64,000 nt of DNA from Magnolia sinica. Its lineage: Eukaryota; Streptophyta; Magnoliopsida; Magnoliales; Magnoliaceae. Position numbers and translations under genes: made by a program. Below are positions 1 to 10,430 of this stretch, one piece after another. The notes beneath the pieces are model-generated. The model saw nothing but the letters and a program-made list of their open reading frames with translations. It was not told the DNA's origin and ran no database searches. Position 1 is the stretch's first letter; each line of letters starts with the position of its first letter. The stretch lies in the NCBI RefSeq assembly GCF_029962835.1, contig NC_080584.1, positions 84,162,862 to 84,226,861 on the forward strand, read 5' to 3'.

Positions 1-241
1 CCACGTGGGACCCACCTGTTGTAAATGGGTTAGCTAGTGTACCGCACTCAGCTGTATAGCTGATGATTTTATGTCAACGAGTGTGGAGGTGGGGCCCACC
101 TTCATGTGTGCTTTGTATATCCACCACCCATCTATTTTGACGTGGCTACACCATGATGTATAGTTTTATCCACACCATCCAGACATTGCCAGACAGTGTT
201 GGATCATGTTTGGACGATGCTGTGGACCCCACTTTGATGTA

Positions 242-400
242 TGTTCCATATCCACACCGTCCAGAATGTTTGGATGGTGCTGAGTAATGTTTGGATGGCG
301 CTGATTTATATAGACAATGTTTGGACGGCGTCGATTTACATGAATAATGTTTGGACGGTACTGATTTACCTGGATAACGTTTGGACAATGCTAGTCATCA
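242..400. repeat. 30-bp minisatellite, about 4 copies
   Basis: The core ATGTTTGGAYGG starts at 266, 287, 317 and 347, with a variant at 377. Spacing is 21 bp and then exactly 30 bp three times. Because 30 is a multiple of three, a 10-residue repeat appears in the open frames on both strands. I take those frames to be by-products of the repeat, not genes. Confidence 0.8.
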
Positions 401-429
401 TACGTGGGCCATGTGTGCAGTGATACACA

Positions 430-840
430 TGTTACACCTATAACTATTGAAATGATTTTTGGTGCGGCCCATATAATGGGGCCCACCTTGATATATTTAT
501 GGCCGTCCATGTGGTGTATTTGAGGGCCCATGAGCAGGGCCCACCTGTAATGTATCTGTGGCCTTTGTCGAGGCCCAATATGATGTTTTTATGGCCCACC
601 TTGATATATTAGTGTGGCCCATTGATGCAGCTTACTTGATGTATATGAGGTCCATTGGTGCGACCCATCTATGAGGCCCATCTTGATGTATTTGTGGCCC
701 ATTCGTTAAGGCCCACCTTGATGCAATTGCGGCCCATTTGGTGAGGCCCATTGTGATGTGTATTAGGCTCTTAAGTGAGGCCCATGGTGATGTATATTAG
801 GCCTTTGTGTGAGGCCATGGGCCCATTATATTTTTGACTC
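430..840. repeat. Degenerate GGCCCA...TTGATGTAT array
   Basis: Successive blocks of the type GGCCCACCTTGATGTATTTG follow each other every 34-42 bp with many substitutions and indels. The same motif family builds the arrays at 52.5-53.8 kb and 57.5-57.7 kb and resembles the ends of MITEs elsewhere in the window. Non-coding; unit length is only approximate. Confidence 0.7.
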
Positions 841-954
841 TATGTGGGCCACTGCTTGGGAGCGATGATGGTTAAATGTCCACATTGATGGGCAATGATG
901 GTTGAATGTCCACATTGTGACCTTCCATTAGGCCTTGTTAGGCCCATTCTTATC

Positions 955-1705
955 GATTCCGATAGACATGACCGATTTGCCAATTATGATTATCGATCGA
1001 TCCTGATTGTCGTGGCCGATTGCCGATTCTGATTAACGTGATCGATTTGTCGATTTTGTTTATCGATCTATCCCGATTGTTGTGACCAATTTACTGATTA
1101 TGATTATCGATCGATCCCGATTGTCGTAGCCTATTGCCGATTCTGATTGAAGTGATCGATTTGCCGATTCTATTTATCGATCTATCCCGATTGTCATGAC
1201 CGATTTGCTGATTATGATTATCGATCGATCCCGATTGTCGTGGCCGATTGTCGATTCTGATTGACGTGACCAATTTGCCGATTTTGTTTATCGATCTATC
1301 CTAATTGTCGTGATCGATTTTTCGATTATGATTATCAATCGATCCCGACTGTCGTGGCCAATTGCTGATTCCGATTGACGTGACCAATTTGCCGATTATA
1401 ATTATCGATCTATCCCGATTATCATGACCGATTTGCCGATTCTAATTATCGATCGATCCTGATTGTCGTGGCCAATTGCCGATTCTGATTGACATAACCG
1501 ATTTGCCGATTCTGATTATCGATCGATCCCGATTGTCGTGGCCGATTGTCAATTCTGATTGACATGACCGATTTGCCGGTTCTGATTATCGATCTATCCC
1601 GATTGTCGTGACCAATTTGCCAATTCTGATTATCGATTGATCCCGATTGTCGTGGCCGATTACCGATTCCGATTGACGTGACCGATTTGCCGATTATATT
1701 ATCGA
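955..1705. repeat. 114-bp higher-order satellite (70 + 44 bp subunits)
   Basis: The anchor TATCGATC recurs at 991, 1061, 1105, 1175, 1219, 1289, 1333 (variant), 1403, 1447, 1517, 1587, 1631 and about 1699. Spacings alternate 70 and 44 bp, giving a 114-bp composite unit. The alternation breaks once, at 1447-1517-1587, where two 70-bp steps follow each other, consistent with loss of one 44-bp subunit. Subunits share the words CCGATTGTCGTGGCCGATT and GACCGATTTGCCGATT. No coding potential. Confidence 0.9.
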
Positions 1706-1710
1706 CGCTA

Positions 1711-2640
1711 GCAGCACATCTGCTGCTACCATGGTGTAGCCCACCAGATGGCTGAGTCTGGATAGTTGGATCTGCCCATTTGGGCTCAGATCTTAAAATA
1801 ATCTTTTCAAAGATGGACGATGTGGGTACACTGCATAAATATCAAGGTGGTACTAGCATTTTACCATCATCCAAACAGCCCCAACCGGACAGACAGTCCA
1901 GCAGGGTGGACAGCAAGGCCGTCCCACCTGCTGGATGGTCTAGCTCGTCTCTACATGTTCTAGGTAGGCCAGCAAACCAGGGAAAAGGGAAGGGGGAGAG
2001 AGAGAGAGAGAGAGGCATGCGATGGAGAGCTTTGCCACTACAAGCCCTCCCTTACAAAACATACATCAAGTGAGTCCCAATACATGTGGGCCGTAAATCA
2101 GAATCACGATCTAGAGTTATGAACACCCACCTTTGATCTTCCCCTCCTTCTACTGCCAAAGCATCTTACAGCTCCAATGGACGAACTTCAACGGTTGAGA
2201 TGGATCATGGATGGTGGAGATGAGAGTTAGGAAGGTGGGCCACACTAGCTTCTCCTCTTAGAAGCCATGGACGTGGGTTGCTTGGAGAGGTGGAGTTTAA
2301 AAATGAGAGAGAGATTAAAGAGAGAGAGATGGGTGTGATGGCTGTGAGTGAGTGGTGTGTACTTGTGTAAGAGAGAGTTGACTTTAGGGGAGGGGTGGTT
2401 GTACTTGGGGATGGGTGAGTGATGGAGTGTGATGTGTACTTTGATTGATGTGATTGATGGAATTGATGTGATGGTTCTCTCAAGATTGCAATGCGCAGCA
2501 TTTTCCTCGAACTGAATGTGGGCTCACATCTCCTGATCCGGGAATCACCTTGGCGTGCGAGATGCGGCGTTGGAACCACGACGACAGTACGGTCGCAATG
2601 ATACAAGTCTCAAGTCGAGCTAATTCTAATATATTGGACA
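1711..2640. other. No gene recognised; GA-rich microsatellites
   Basis: I see no conserved coding sequence. A (GA)n tract lies at about 1993-2013 and GA-rich DNA at 2290-2340. The open frame on the minus strand at 2205-2606 is biased to Ser, Thr, His and Pro by the purine-rich sequence and matches no family I know. Confidence 0.6.
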
Positions 2641-2654
2641 CGACTTAGGATTAC

Positions 2655-3224
2655 GTGCAAACGCCAATAATAAATCGCAGGTCACCGAAATTCGACCGGA
2701 AGGATTGCGAAGGCATACGGAACGGTATGGGCTATGATACGGGTCTCACAGGCCACATCAACAAATTTTATCTTTGTCGATCCCGAAGAATTGCTTACAG
2801 CAATCACCAAACCATCCCAACTGTCTGGCAAACTGGACAAGATCAATAACGCCCTGACCATCTGATATCTTCATGTTGAATAGATGTTTCATAAGATGAA
2901 CCTTGTTGGACGCTGAGGGTTTTTCATAAATCGTAGATAGGGCTTCCATTAATTCTTTTATGGTTTTCATCTTAGATATATTGAAGGCAACGCTCTTAGA
3001 CAAAGAGAGTCGGATCGTTCATAAAGCCTTCCAATCCAATAAAAACATTCATCATTTGTCATCTTTTATGGTTTCTTCTCTTTTCCTCCTAGAGGAATAT
3101 AGAGGTCGTTCCGATACGGATAATCCTTCATCTACATCTTCCAGAAGGCAAAGTTTAAACCATCAAACTTCTCAATTCTAGTCTTTCCTTCTTCCGTTAT
3201 CGCTCCCAATAGAACTAACCAATA
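2655..3224 (-). pseudogene. Decayed Ty1/copia gag fragment
   Basis: Read on the minus strand from the PBS at 3225-3236, the frames give, with frameshifts, the usual start of a copia gag (KFDGLNFAFWKM, then a DLYIPL block). Further on come ELMEALSTIYEKPSASNKVHL and a SLPDSWDGLVIAVSNS block. These are hallmarks of the plant copia gag (UBN2-type) domain. Several frameshifts and stops break it, and nothing homologous to pol follows below about 2655, so it is a truncated remnant. Confidence 0.75.
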
Positions 3225-3236
3225 GCTTTGATACCA
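3225..3236 (-). other. Primer binding site, initiator tRNA-Met type
   Basis: The minus strand reads TGGTATCAAAGC two bases inside the end of the adjoining LTR. This is the usual plant copia primer site complementary to the 3' end of initiator tRNA-Met. It fixes the orientation of this remnant. Confidence 0.8.
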
Positions 3237-3238
3237 GT

Positions 3239-3840
3239 TGTTGCGTAACATGCCAACAACGCAGTGAACCAAAATCCAATCTTCAATTTCACCGACAAAC
3301 GATAAACAATAAGAAATATAAACTAGAAAAAGAATCAAAGCATTCCAAACAAACTACAAGACAAGATATACGTAGAAAAACCCCAACAAGGGTAAAAAAA
3401 ACACGGATGTAAACTTCCACTATGAAGACAAATGAAGATTATAAGGCAATATACTAACCTCTCCCTTGGAAGTACAGAGAAAACCCTTTGCCCACACTTT
3501 GGAATAGCTCTTATCATACCTAGAAAAGCCCTAGGGACCCCTATTTATAGTTTAGGCAACTCTCCTTTCGCACCTTTGCGAAAACCGACTCAAAAATCCG
3601 TAGTCCGTATCAAATCCGAAAATGAATCTGCATAACCTCGACTGGTCGAGCATGGGAGTACCACGTAAACCAAAAATCGATGCAAGCTGGACTTTGAGTT
3701 GAGCCAATCCACAATTGGTTGAGTAGACCAATCGAATGATCGAGTAGGGCACTCGACTGATCGGGCGGCCGTCCAGATATAACTCCACATCTCAACACTT
3801 TGGTCTCCTTTGAACCATTCCTACATGCTTGTTCGTTCAA
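3239..3840 (-). mobile_element. Copia LTR (5' LTR of the remnant)
   Basis: The plus strand begins TGTTGCGTAAC right next to the PBS. A TATA box (plus TATTTATAG at 3542-3550) and the following CTTTGCGAAA and CTCGACTGGTCGAG-like segments match the two LTRs of the copia element at 40.6-48.2 kb. This is therefore a diverged member of that family. The far end (near 3840) is uncertain because similarity fades. Confidence 0.7.
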
Positions 3841-4670
3841 TGCCCCTCATTAGCTGATTATCATCTACATGCCTGTTCGTTCGGAGACACGTACTCATCA
3901 GGTGATCACCAATTTGTTGATGCCATACCTAAAATTTCAGGCATACGTAGATCATCAGGTTTGCTACGCGTACACAGGACAAGTTGAGGACCACTTGATG
4001 AATAGCTCTGATCTTTCACACGTGCGTGGTGATGCCACGTGTGAGGCAAGTGCCCACAAAAAAAAAATGCACTAGCTCAGGTACACATAATTCCAGTACT
4101 GTTTCAGTTATCCGTACCGTCCATGTTCAATGACATAGAGCGATCTCAACCTTCTGATCGTTTGGGAAACGTACACAGAAGGATAACCTTGGAACTGGAC
4201 TGCTTTACGTGTGATTAGTGACTAACATCTTGGATGCAATCTTATCCAAATCTGGGTCCCAACTACGAAACGCTGTTGATTACGTGCCTGTTTTAATGCT
4301 TGTGTCGAGGGGACTTAATGCAGTAAAATGAAAAAGCTGTTTGAGCCGCAGCTAAAATGCGGGCGCCCGTCTAACCAAAACTTCCAATTGAATAGGTTCT
4401 TGGGTTGTGTTTCTCATTTTGTCTGTTGCACGTGTGTAGCAGCCAGCCCATACGACGACATCCATGGCCTTGTGTGCATGTCACACGTTAATGGCACTTT
4501 TTGAGAGAAAAAGTTGTACTTTAGAGATATTTACCACTGTACCTTTTATCCAGCGTCTTTTATGAAGCATCCGAAACTTAACTTACCAACTTAGACCTTG
4601 TACATGCGGACCACAAATTTAAGGAAGAAAATACCCCTTCTTTTCACTGCCATTCTCTCCATTTCACTCC
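3841..4670. other. No feature recognised
   Basis: Apart from a short repeat of CTACATGCYTGTTCGTTC at 3821-3838 and about 3868-3885, I see no repeat, RNA gene or conserved coding segment here. Confidence 0.5.
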
Positions 4671-4675
4671 CTTTC

Positions 4676-5378
4676 TGATGTAGAGCGGGTCGCGGACAAT
4701 TACATGGCCAAGATGGATCAAAAAAGGCCCGGTCGACGACAGAAGTGATCCAAACCATCGAACCTTAAATCGGGCGTATCTTGCAATCCGGAATGAGTTA
4801 TCTGACGTAAAATATATGATTTTGGGGTAGAACGAGCTACTGAAGCCAACCAACCCCGCTACGCTGGGTTACACAGCCCAGAATTGTGAAAAACCCCTGG
4901 ATTGACGGTCATTTCCCTGTTTTAATTTCGTTTTTACTATAAATAGTAAGTTTTAGTTTGATTATAACTCTTCATCCGTCGGGCTTTAGGAGTTGCGCCC
5001 AACGTGAAAAGAGCTTAGAATAATTAGGAGAACGGTTTGGTGAAGCCAAATAGGACACTTACTATTTTTGGCCGAAAACCTTGCGCACTAGTAGACATCA
5101 CGACCATCTATAAATAGTAAGTTTACTATTTATAGTAAGTCGCGAATTCTAAGAGTTTGAGTTGTAGTTTGATTCTAATTTCTTTCCCATTGCTTGGTAG
5201 CCCTATTTAAAGGGTTGTAAACTCGTTTTTATGAATGAATTAATCAATTTCAAATTTATTAGAATTTATTTCTATTTTCTATTTTCTTTCCTCGTGGATT
5301 CGAGAAGTCTCTGTGAGGAGTCCAGAGAAGCTCCATAGATTCGGAGTAGTTATCCTCATCACGTTCATCCCTGCGTCA
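4676..5378 (+). mobile_element. Solo LTR, 703 bp (copy 1), gypsy-related
   Basis: The segment starts TGATGTAGAGCGGG and ends CATCCCTGCGTCA, so it has the TG...CA ends of an LTR. It is flanked by the perfect 5-bp target duplication CTTTC (4671-4675 and 5379-5383). No PBS or internal sequence follows. An almost identical 703-bp copy lies at 53775-54477, and a diverged 706-bp relative at 61410-62115 carries a PBS and gypsy gag-pol, which gives the family assignment. Two TATA-like blocks (near 4938 and 5108) are inside. Most likely left by recombination between the two LTRs of a full element. Confidence 0.92.
5108..5135. promoter_or_regulatory. TATA-centred palindrome in LTR
   Basis: Two 13-base arms, CTATAAATAGTAA and its reverse complement, flank a 2-bp centre. 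The same palindrome occurs in the other two LTRs of this family at 54207-54234 and 61656-61683. Confidence 0.75.
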
Positions 5379-5383
5379 CTTTC

Positions 5384-5934
5384 CCCGGTCCATGTCTGAA
5401 AAGAAGAAACGAAAATTCCTTTTCAACAATGAAAATCCATTGCTTGGATCACACCATCCTCTCATTAGATCCCACCCTCTCCATACATCTGCAATTTTTT
5501 AATTTTCTGAAAATAGTCCCTCCACAGAAGAAAGCACGCACCACAGGTATAATGTAGTATATTTCGCTAAACATTGTAAATTTTTTGTGGGCCATTGAAC
5601 TGCTGGATGAAGCAGGCATCTTGGTTTTCAGTTCATCCATGTAAAAATCATCCTACGAAGATGATGGATTACAAATAAAACATCATTTTGGGCCCAACTC
5701 AGTTAACTCAGTATGATAAGAGCATACTGATTTCCAATTTGCGAGACTTTTTAGTCCATTTGACCTACTTCTAAGCAATATGATTGAGTCGTCACTGATT
5801 CCCGGTGCATGATTGGTGAAATTTCCCAAGCAATTCATGAATTTGATAGAGAAGTGAGAAAAATACGACCAGGAACTTCCACAGATTCATGTAATGTAAC
5901 GGAAAATATTATGAACTGCTCAGTTAAATTCACT
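5384..5934. other. No feature recognised
   Basis: Ordinary AT-rich intergenic sequence between the solo LTR and the minisatellite. No conserved coding frame or repeat found. Confidence 0.5.
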
Positions 5935-7935
5935 GAAGAGAAATATAATTTCATGTAAAGCTCGTTCAATTATGTGTTAAGCTAGTTGAATTTCATTTAA
6001 AGTTCATTCCAACTCATGTTAACCTCGCTGAATTTCATGTAAGCCCCGTTGAGTTTCATGTTAGCCTCGTTGAGTTTCAAGTTAGCTTCACTCAATTTCA
6101 AGCTTACCTCGATCAAATTCATGTTTCCCTTGCTCAATTTCTAGGTTGCCTCGCTCAATCTTTAGCTTGCCTCGTTCAATTTTCACCTTATTTTGCTCAA
6201 TTTCTAAGTTGCCTTACTCAATTTCTAGGTTGTCTCGCTGAATTTCTAGGTCGCCTCGCTAAATTTCTAAGTTGCCTCGCTCAATTTCTTGTTTGCCTTA
6301 TTCAATTTCTAGTTTGCCTCGCTCAATTGCTAGGTTGCCTCATTGAATTTCTAGGTTGCTTCGCTAAATTTCTAGGTTGCCTCACTCAATTTCTATGTTG
6401 CCTCGCTAAATTTTTAGGTCGCCTCGCTCAATTTCTAGGTTGCCTCGCTCAATTTCACCTTGCCTCGCTCAATTTTTTAAGTTGCCTCGCTCAATTATCA
6501 ACTTGCCTTGCTCAATTATCACCTTACCTCGCTTAACTTCTAGTTTGCCTCACTTAATTTTGAGCTTGCCTCGCTGAATTTTGAGCTTGCCTCGTTGAAT
6601 TTCTAGGTTGCCTCGCTCAATTTCTGGGTTGTCTCGCTCAATTTTTATGTTGTATCACTCAATTTCTAGGTCACCTCGCTGAATTTCTAGGTTGCCTCAC
6701 TCAATTTCTAGGTTTCCTCGTGCAAATTTTAGGTTGCCTCGCTCAAATTTGTAGGTTCTCTCGCTCACTTTCTATGTTGAATCACTTAATTTCTAGGTCG
6801 CCTTGCACAATTTCTAGGTTTCCTCGCTGAATTTCTAGGTTTCCTCACTAAATTTCTAGGTTGCATCGCTGAACTTTGTAGGTTCCCTCACTCACTTTCT
6901 ATGTTGCCTAACTCAATATTTATGTTGTCTCACTCAATTTCTAGGTCGCCTCGCTCAATTTCTAGGTTGCCTCGCTCAATTTCACCTTGCCTTGCTCAAT
7001 TTTTTAGGTTACCTCGCTGAATTTTCAGCCTGCCTCTCTCAATTATCACCTTGCCTCGCTCAACTTCTAGTTTGCCTTGCTCAACTATGAGCTTGTCTTG
7101 CTCATTTTCTAGCTTGCCTCGCTAAATTTTGAGCTTGCCTCGCTCAATTTGTAGCTTACCTCGCTCAATTTTCACCTTACCTCGCTCAAATTCTAGTTTG
7201 TCACACTCAATTCTGAGCTTGCCTCGCTCAATTTCATGTTTGTCTCGCTGAATTTCATGTTTCCCTTACTCATTTTCTACCTTGCCTCGCTAAATTTTCA
7301 GTTTGCCTCGCTCAATTTCAAACTCCCCTTGCTCGATGAAGTGTTTCCCATGCACAATTTTTAGTTTACCTCCCTTAATTACTAGCTTGCCTCGATGAAC
7401 TTGTAGCTTGCCTCGATCAAATTCATGCTTGCCTCGCTTAATTTCAGTTGAGTCTTATTCGATTTATGTTGAAGCTCACTCAAATTCATCAACATCTTGA
7501 ATGAATGATTCAACTATGTTTAATTTTTTGTAGTATGATTCATTAAGTATGTAGTGAACTTTATTTTTTGATATATTTTTCCATTACATGTTTGTAGGTG
7601 ACGATTCTTGTACTAAATTTCCAAACCCATCCTCAATTTCAACTTGCCTTGCTCAATTCCTAGGTTGCCTCATTCAATTTAAGGTTCCCTCACTCAATTA
7701 ATCCTAGGTTCCCTCGCTCAATTTCTACGTTGTCTCACTCAATTCTTAGGTTGCCTCACTCAATTCTTAGGTTGCCTCGCTCAATTCCTAGGTTACCTCA
7801 CTAAATTTCTAGTTTGTCTCGCTCAATTTATAGTTTGCCTCGCTCAATTCCTATGTTTCCTCACTCAATTTCTAGGTTGCCTCACTCAATTTGTAGTTTA
7901 CCTCTCTCAATTCCTAGGTTGCTAAACTCAATTTG
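5935..7935. repeat. 21-bp minisatellite, about 2 kb
   Basis: The unit is close to TTGCCTCGCTCAATTTCTAGG, repeated with substitutions and small indels for most of this span. A break of unrelated AT-rich DNA lies at about 7450-7620, and a second block runs to 7935. The left end is the most degenerate (TTTCATGTAAGCTCG type units). With a 21-bp period, a 7-residue repeat (e.g. FLGCLAQ) opens in one frame around 6327-6536. I do not regard this as a gene. Confidence 0.92.
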
Positions 7936-8119
7936 TAGAAGTCAAAATCTGTGTCGGGCTTCTTCACGTTTTCCTCTCTCACATTTGTCCGGGCTTCTTT
8001 CCTTTTTTTTTTTTTAAAAAAAATAATTTAATTATTTTTATTTTTATTTTTATTTTTATCCTTTCCAATTGCGGACATGACTTAGAGGCTAACTGCACGT
8101 AAATGTGTTAAGGTTATAT

Positions 8120-8600
8120 GTTCATGCACACGCAAGAGGGGCTGGGAATAGATTAATATACAGATACTGGTAATCCCCCAGTTACAAAGATAATATGTTA
8201 ATAGGAAAAAAGAAACCCCCCAAAACAAAGAAATGAAGAAAATATTCACATCTATAGAAGCATTTAGACTGTTTTTAAGAATAAAGAGTTGGGAAATTTA
8301 GTGCCCAAAGAAATGCCAAACTGCATTCAAAAGTTGAGGTAATAATCATTTATAAGTTCACGTGCATGCAAGAGGGGCTGAGAATAGATCAATATACAGG
8401 TGCCAAGTATGGTAATCTCCCAGTTACAAAGATATTCTGCTAATGGGGAAAAAGAAACTGCCCAGAAGGAAAGAAATGAAGCAAATATTCACATCTATAG
8501 AAGCAATTGGAGAACTGTTTTTACGAATAAAGAGTTGGGAAATTTACTGCCCAAAGAAATGCCAAAAGGCATTCCAAAGTTGAAGTAATAATCACTATTC
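8120..8600. repeat. Tandem duplication, ~236-bp unit, 2 copies
   Basis: The first copy begins GTTCATGCACACGCAAGAGG at 8120 and the second GTTCACGTGCATGCAAGAGG at 8356. Both continue through CAGTTACAAAGATA, ATTCACATCTATAGAAGCA, AATAAAGAGTTGGGAAATT and GCCCAAAGAAATGCCAAA. Differences are scattered substitutions and indels, so the duplication is not recent. No coding sequence recognised. Confidence 0.9.
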
Positions 8601-9500
8601 ACTAAGACAGGTTTTCATCATATAGCCAAATCTTTCTGACAGATACAGTTGAGTTGGCAGAAAAAAAGATTCACAATATTGGCAAGATAACCATACATTC
8701 TTGTTTTGACACTAATCCAAATCGTAAAACATCAGCCATTTTCTCAAATACAAGAGGTTCTCACGAGTTGAATTCTTTTCTGTGGAACATCAAGCAATAA
8801 AAGCCATCTTCAAATGAAAGTTAGTGCCTTAATATCTGGCGAGCCATGAAAATGAAGGTCATTCAGCTGTTCTGTAAAGCCAATAGCATTATCTCGCAAT
8901 TGGAGGACAGGCCACCCCGATTCGGGTTTGATTTTTTGTTTGTTTATTTATTTATTTATTTTGGGGGGGGTTTCCATCAAACCAGCTTACAGTTATAATC
9001 TGCAGCCATAGGTCTACTTTGAAAAGCAGGAGTATTTTCATCCTCAAATGCTTTGTCCATACGTGCAGGTCCAAGTTGGTAAGTTAAGTTTGGGATCCTT
9101 CATAAAAGACGCTGGGTAAAAGGTGGCATCTACTGTGGTCATTTTCTCTTGTACTTTGCCATAAAAATGAAAGTAGTATTTCTTGAGAAATTTTATTTTC
9201 CAAAAATTTTAAAAAGAAAAATTATGAGAAAATAAATATCATTTTCTTGATTTGTTTAAGAAAAAATATTTTTCTAAAAATTTATGATCCATTTTCAAAT
9301 TTATTAACAAATATAGAACTTTTCTTTAAAATTTTTCTTAGTAGTTATGACATGTCCAATTAACGCATGGCACAATGCTTGAAGATGAACAACTGCACAT
9401 GTGGTATATGTGCCATATGTAGGGCATTTGAAACCAAATTGTGGAACATGTAATGTATTTGAAGATGCACGAAAACACATGTGGCACATAACACACATTG
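8601..9500. other. No gene recognised
   Basis: AT-rich intergenic DNA with a (TTTA)n/poly-G patch at about 8938-8970 and AT-rich sequence at 9180-9310. Confidence 0.5.
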
Positions 9501-9504
9501 GCAT

Positions 9505-9750
9505 TATATATGAAGCAATTGAAGATGGACGTTTGGGCATGTGAGATTTCTTGCATATATGAGGCACAAGAGAACATGAATGGTGGTACATATGACGCAT
9601 TAGCACATACGAGGGGAGCACATGACATATATATGAAGCAATTGAAGATGGACGTTTGGGCATGTGAGATTTCTTGTATATATGAGGCACAAGAGAACAT
9701 GAATGGTGGTACATATGACACATTAGCACATATGTGGCACACGAGAAGAT
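9505..9750. repeat. Tandem duplication, 123-bp unit, 2 copies
   Basis: TGAAGCAATTGAAGATGGACG occurs at 9511 and 9634, and the following ~110 bp are almost identical. The unit is 123 bp, a multiple of three, so open frames on both strands show a doubled 41-residue block. Neither frame resembles a known protein. Shorter relatives of the motif (GAAGATG, GGCACA) extend on both sides. Confidence 0.9.
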
Positions 9751-10084
9751 GTGTAATGTGTGTCTGAAAAAAGAAATGTAAGACAAAAGATTGCATGCAT
9801 TACCTTATCTGCTATGCTTCGCATGAGGTGTGCATGGGATGTGTAATTCAGAGTTACTGCAACTCCCAACTATTTCAGCGACTATGTTGCAACCCCCCAA
9901 ACACTTGTTCTAAAATTTGGCTAGATCCGCAACTCAGGTGGGCCACACCAATCGGACGTAGGTTCATGCACAGAGCGACCATGATTTGTATCTTTCATCA
10001 AACCCACGCTTCATGGCTAAAAGTCACCTTCTTTTAATTTTTAGATTAGATTTTGTGACGTTGAATTGAGGATACTAGATTTCA

Positions 10085-10385
10085 GCGCCTACCATTGATT
10101 ATTCACAATCCAAAAGGCAACATGCAAGGAACGTTCCTTCGATTTCTGTGATAGAAAATATCTTTGGTGTCTCTGATTTGGGCAACATCAAAGGTTGTAG
10201 GCCGTGAACAAAGGGTCCATGCAAGTCACATCCAATATAAATGAAAATGGGAACGGTAGACATGTTACATAGGCGCAGCATCACACGAGAAAATTGCTTA
10301 CACTAGGTGGCGGCGCCTACCATCGTTGATTTTTCGAAAACCAAAGACTACAAATAAGGAACATTGCTTCTTTTTCTGAGCAGTA
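10085..10385. repeat. Duplicated block in the terpene synthase 5' region
   Basis: A ~75-bp block at about 10085-10160 (GCGCCTACCATTGATT ... AAGGAACGTTCCTTC) recurs in diverged form at about 10308-10385 (GCGCCTACCATCGTTGATT ... AAGGAACATTGCTTC). The second copy lies just upstream of the start codon at 10431. The intervening ~150 bp contain the best TATA-box candidate. Confidence 0.7.
10236..10242 (+). promoter_or_regulatory. Candidate TATA box of the terpene synthase gene
   Basis: TATAAAT lies about 190 bp upstream of the start codon, which would give a 5' leader of roughly 160 nt. No transcript data are available, so this is only positional inference. Confidence 0.3.
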
Positions 10386-10430
10386 CGAGCTCTTTTGTGT
10401 TGCAGGAGATTACTATTATTATTATTTTCT

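Noticed and set aside
2205-2606. 133-residue open frame on the minus strand
   Set aside because: Composition is dictated by GA-rich sequence; no recognisable domain, no splice-linked continuation.
955-7935. Regularly spaced repeats that might suggest a CRISPR array
   Set aside because: Units are contiguous tandem repeats without unique spacers, in a plant nuclear context with introns and retrotransposons.
9304-9796. Overlapping 150-160-residue frames on the minus strand
   Set aside because: They are produced by the 123-bp duplication, which is a multiple of three, and resemble no protein.
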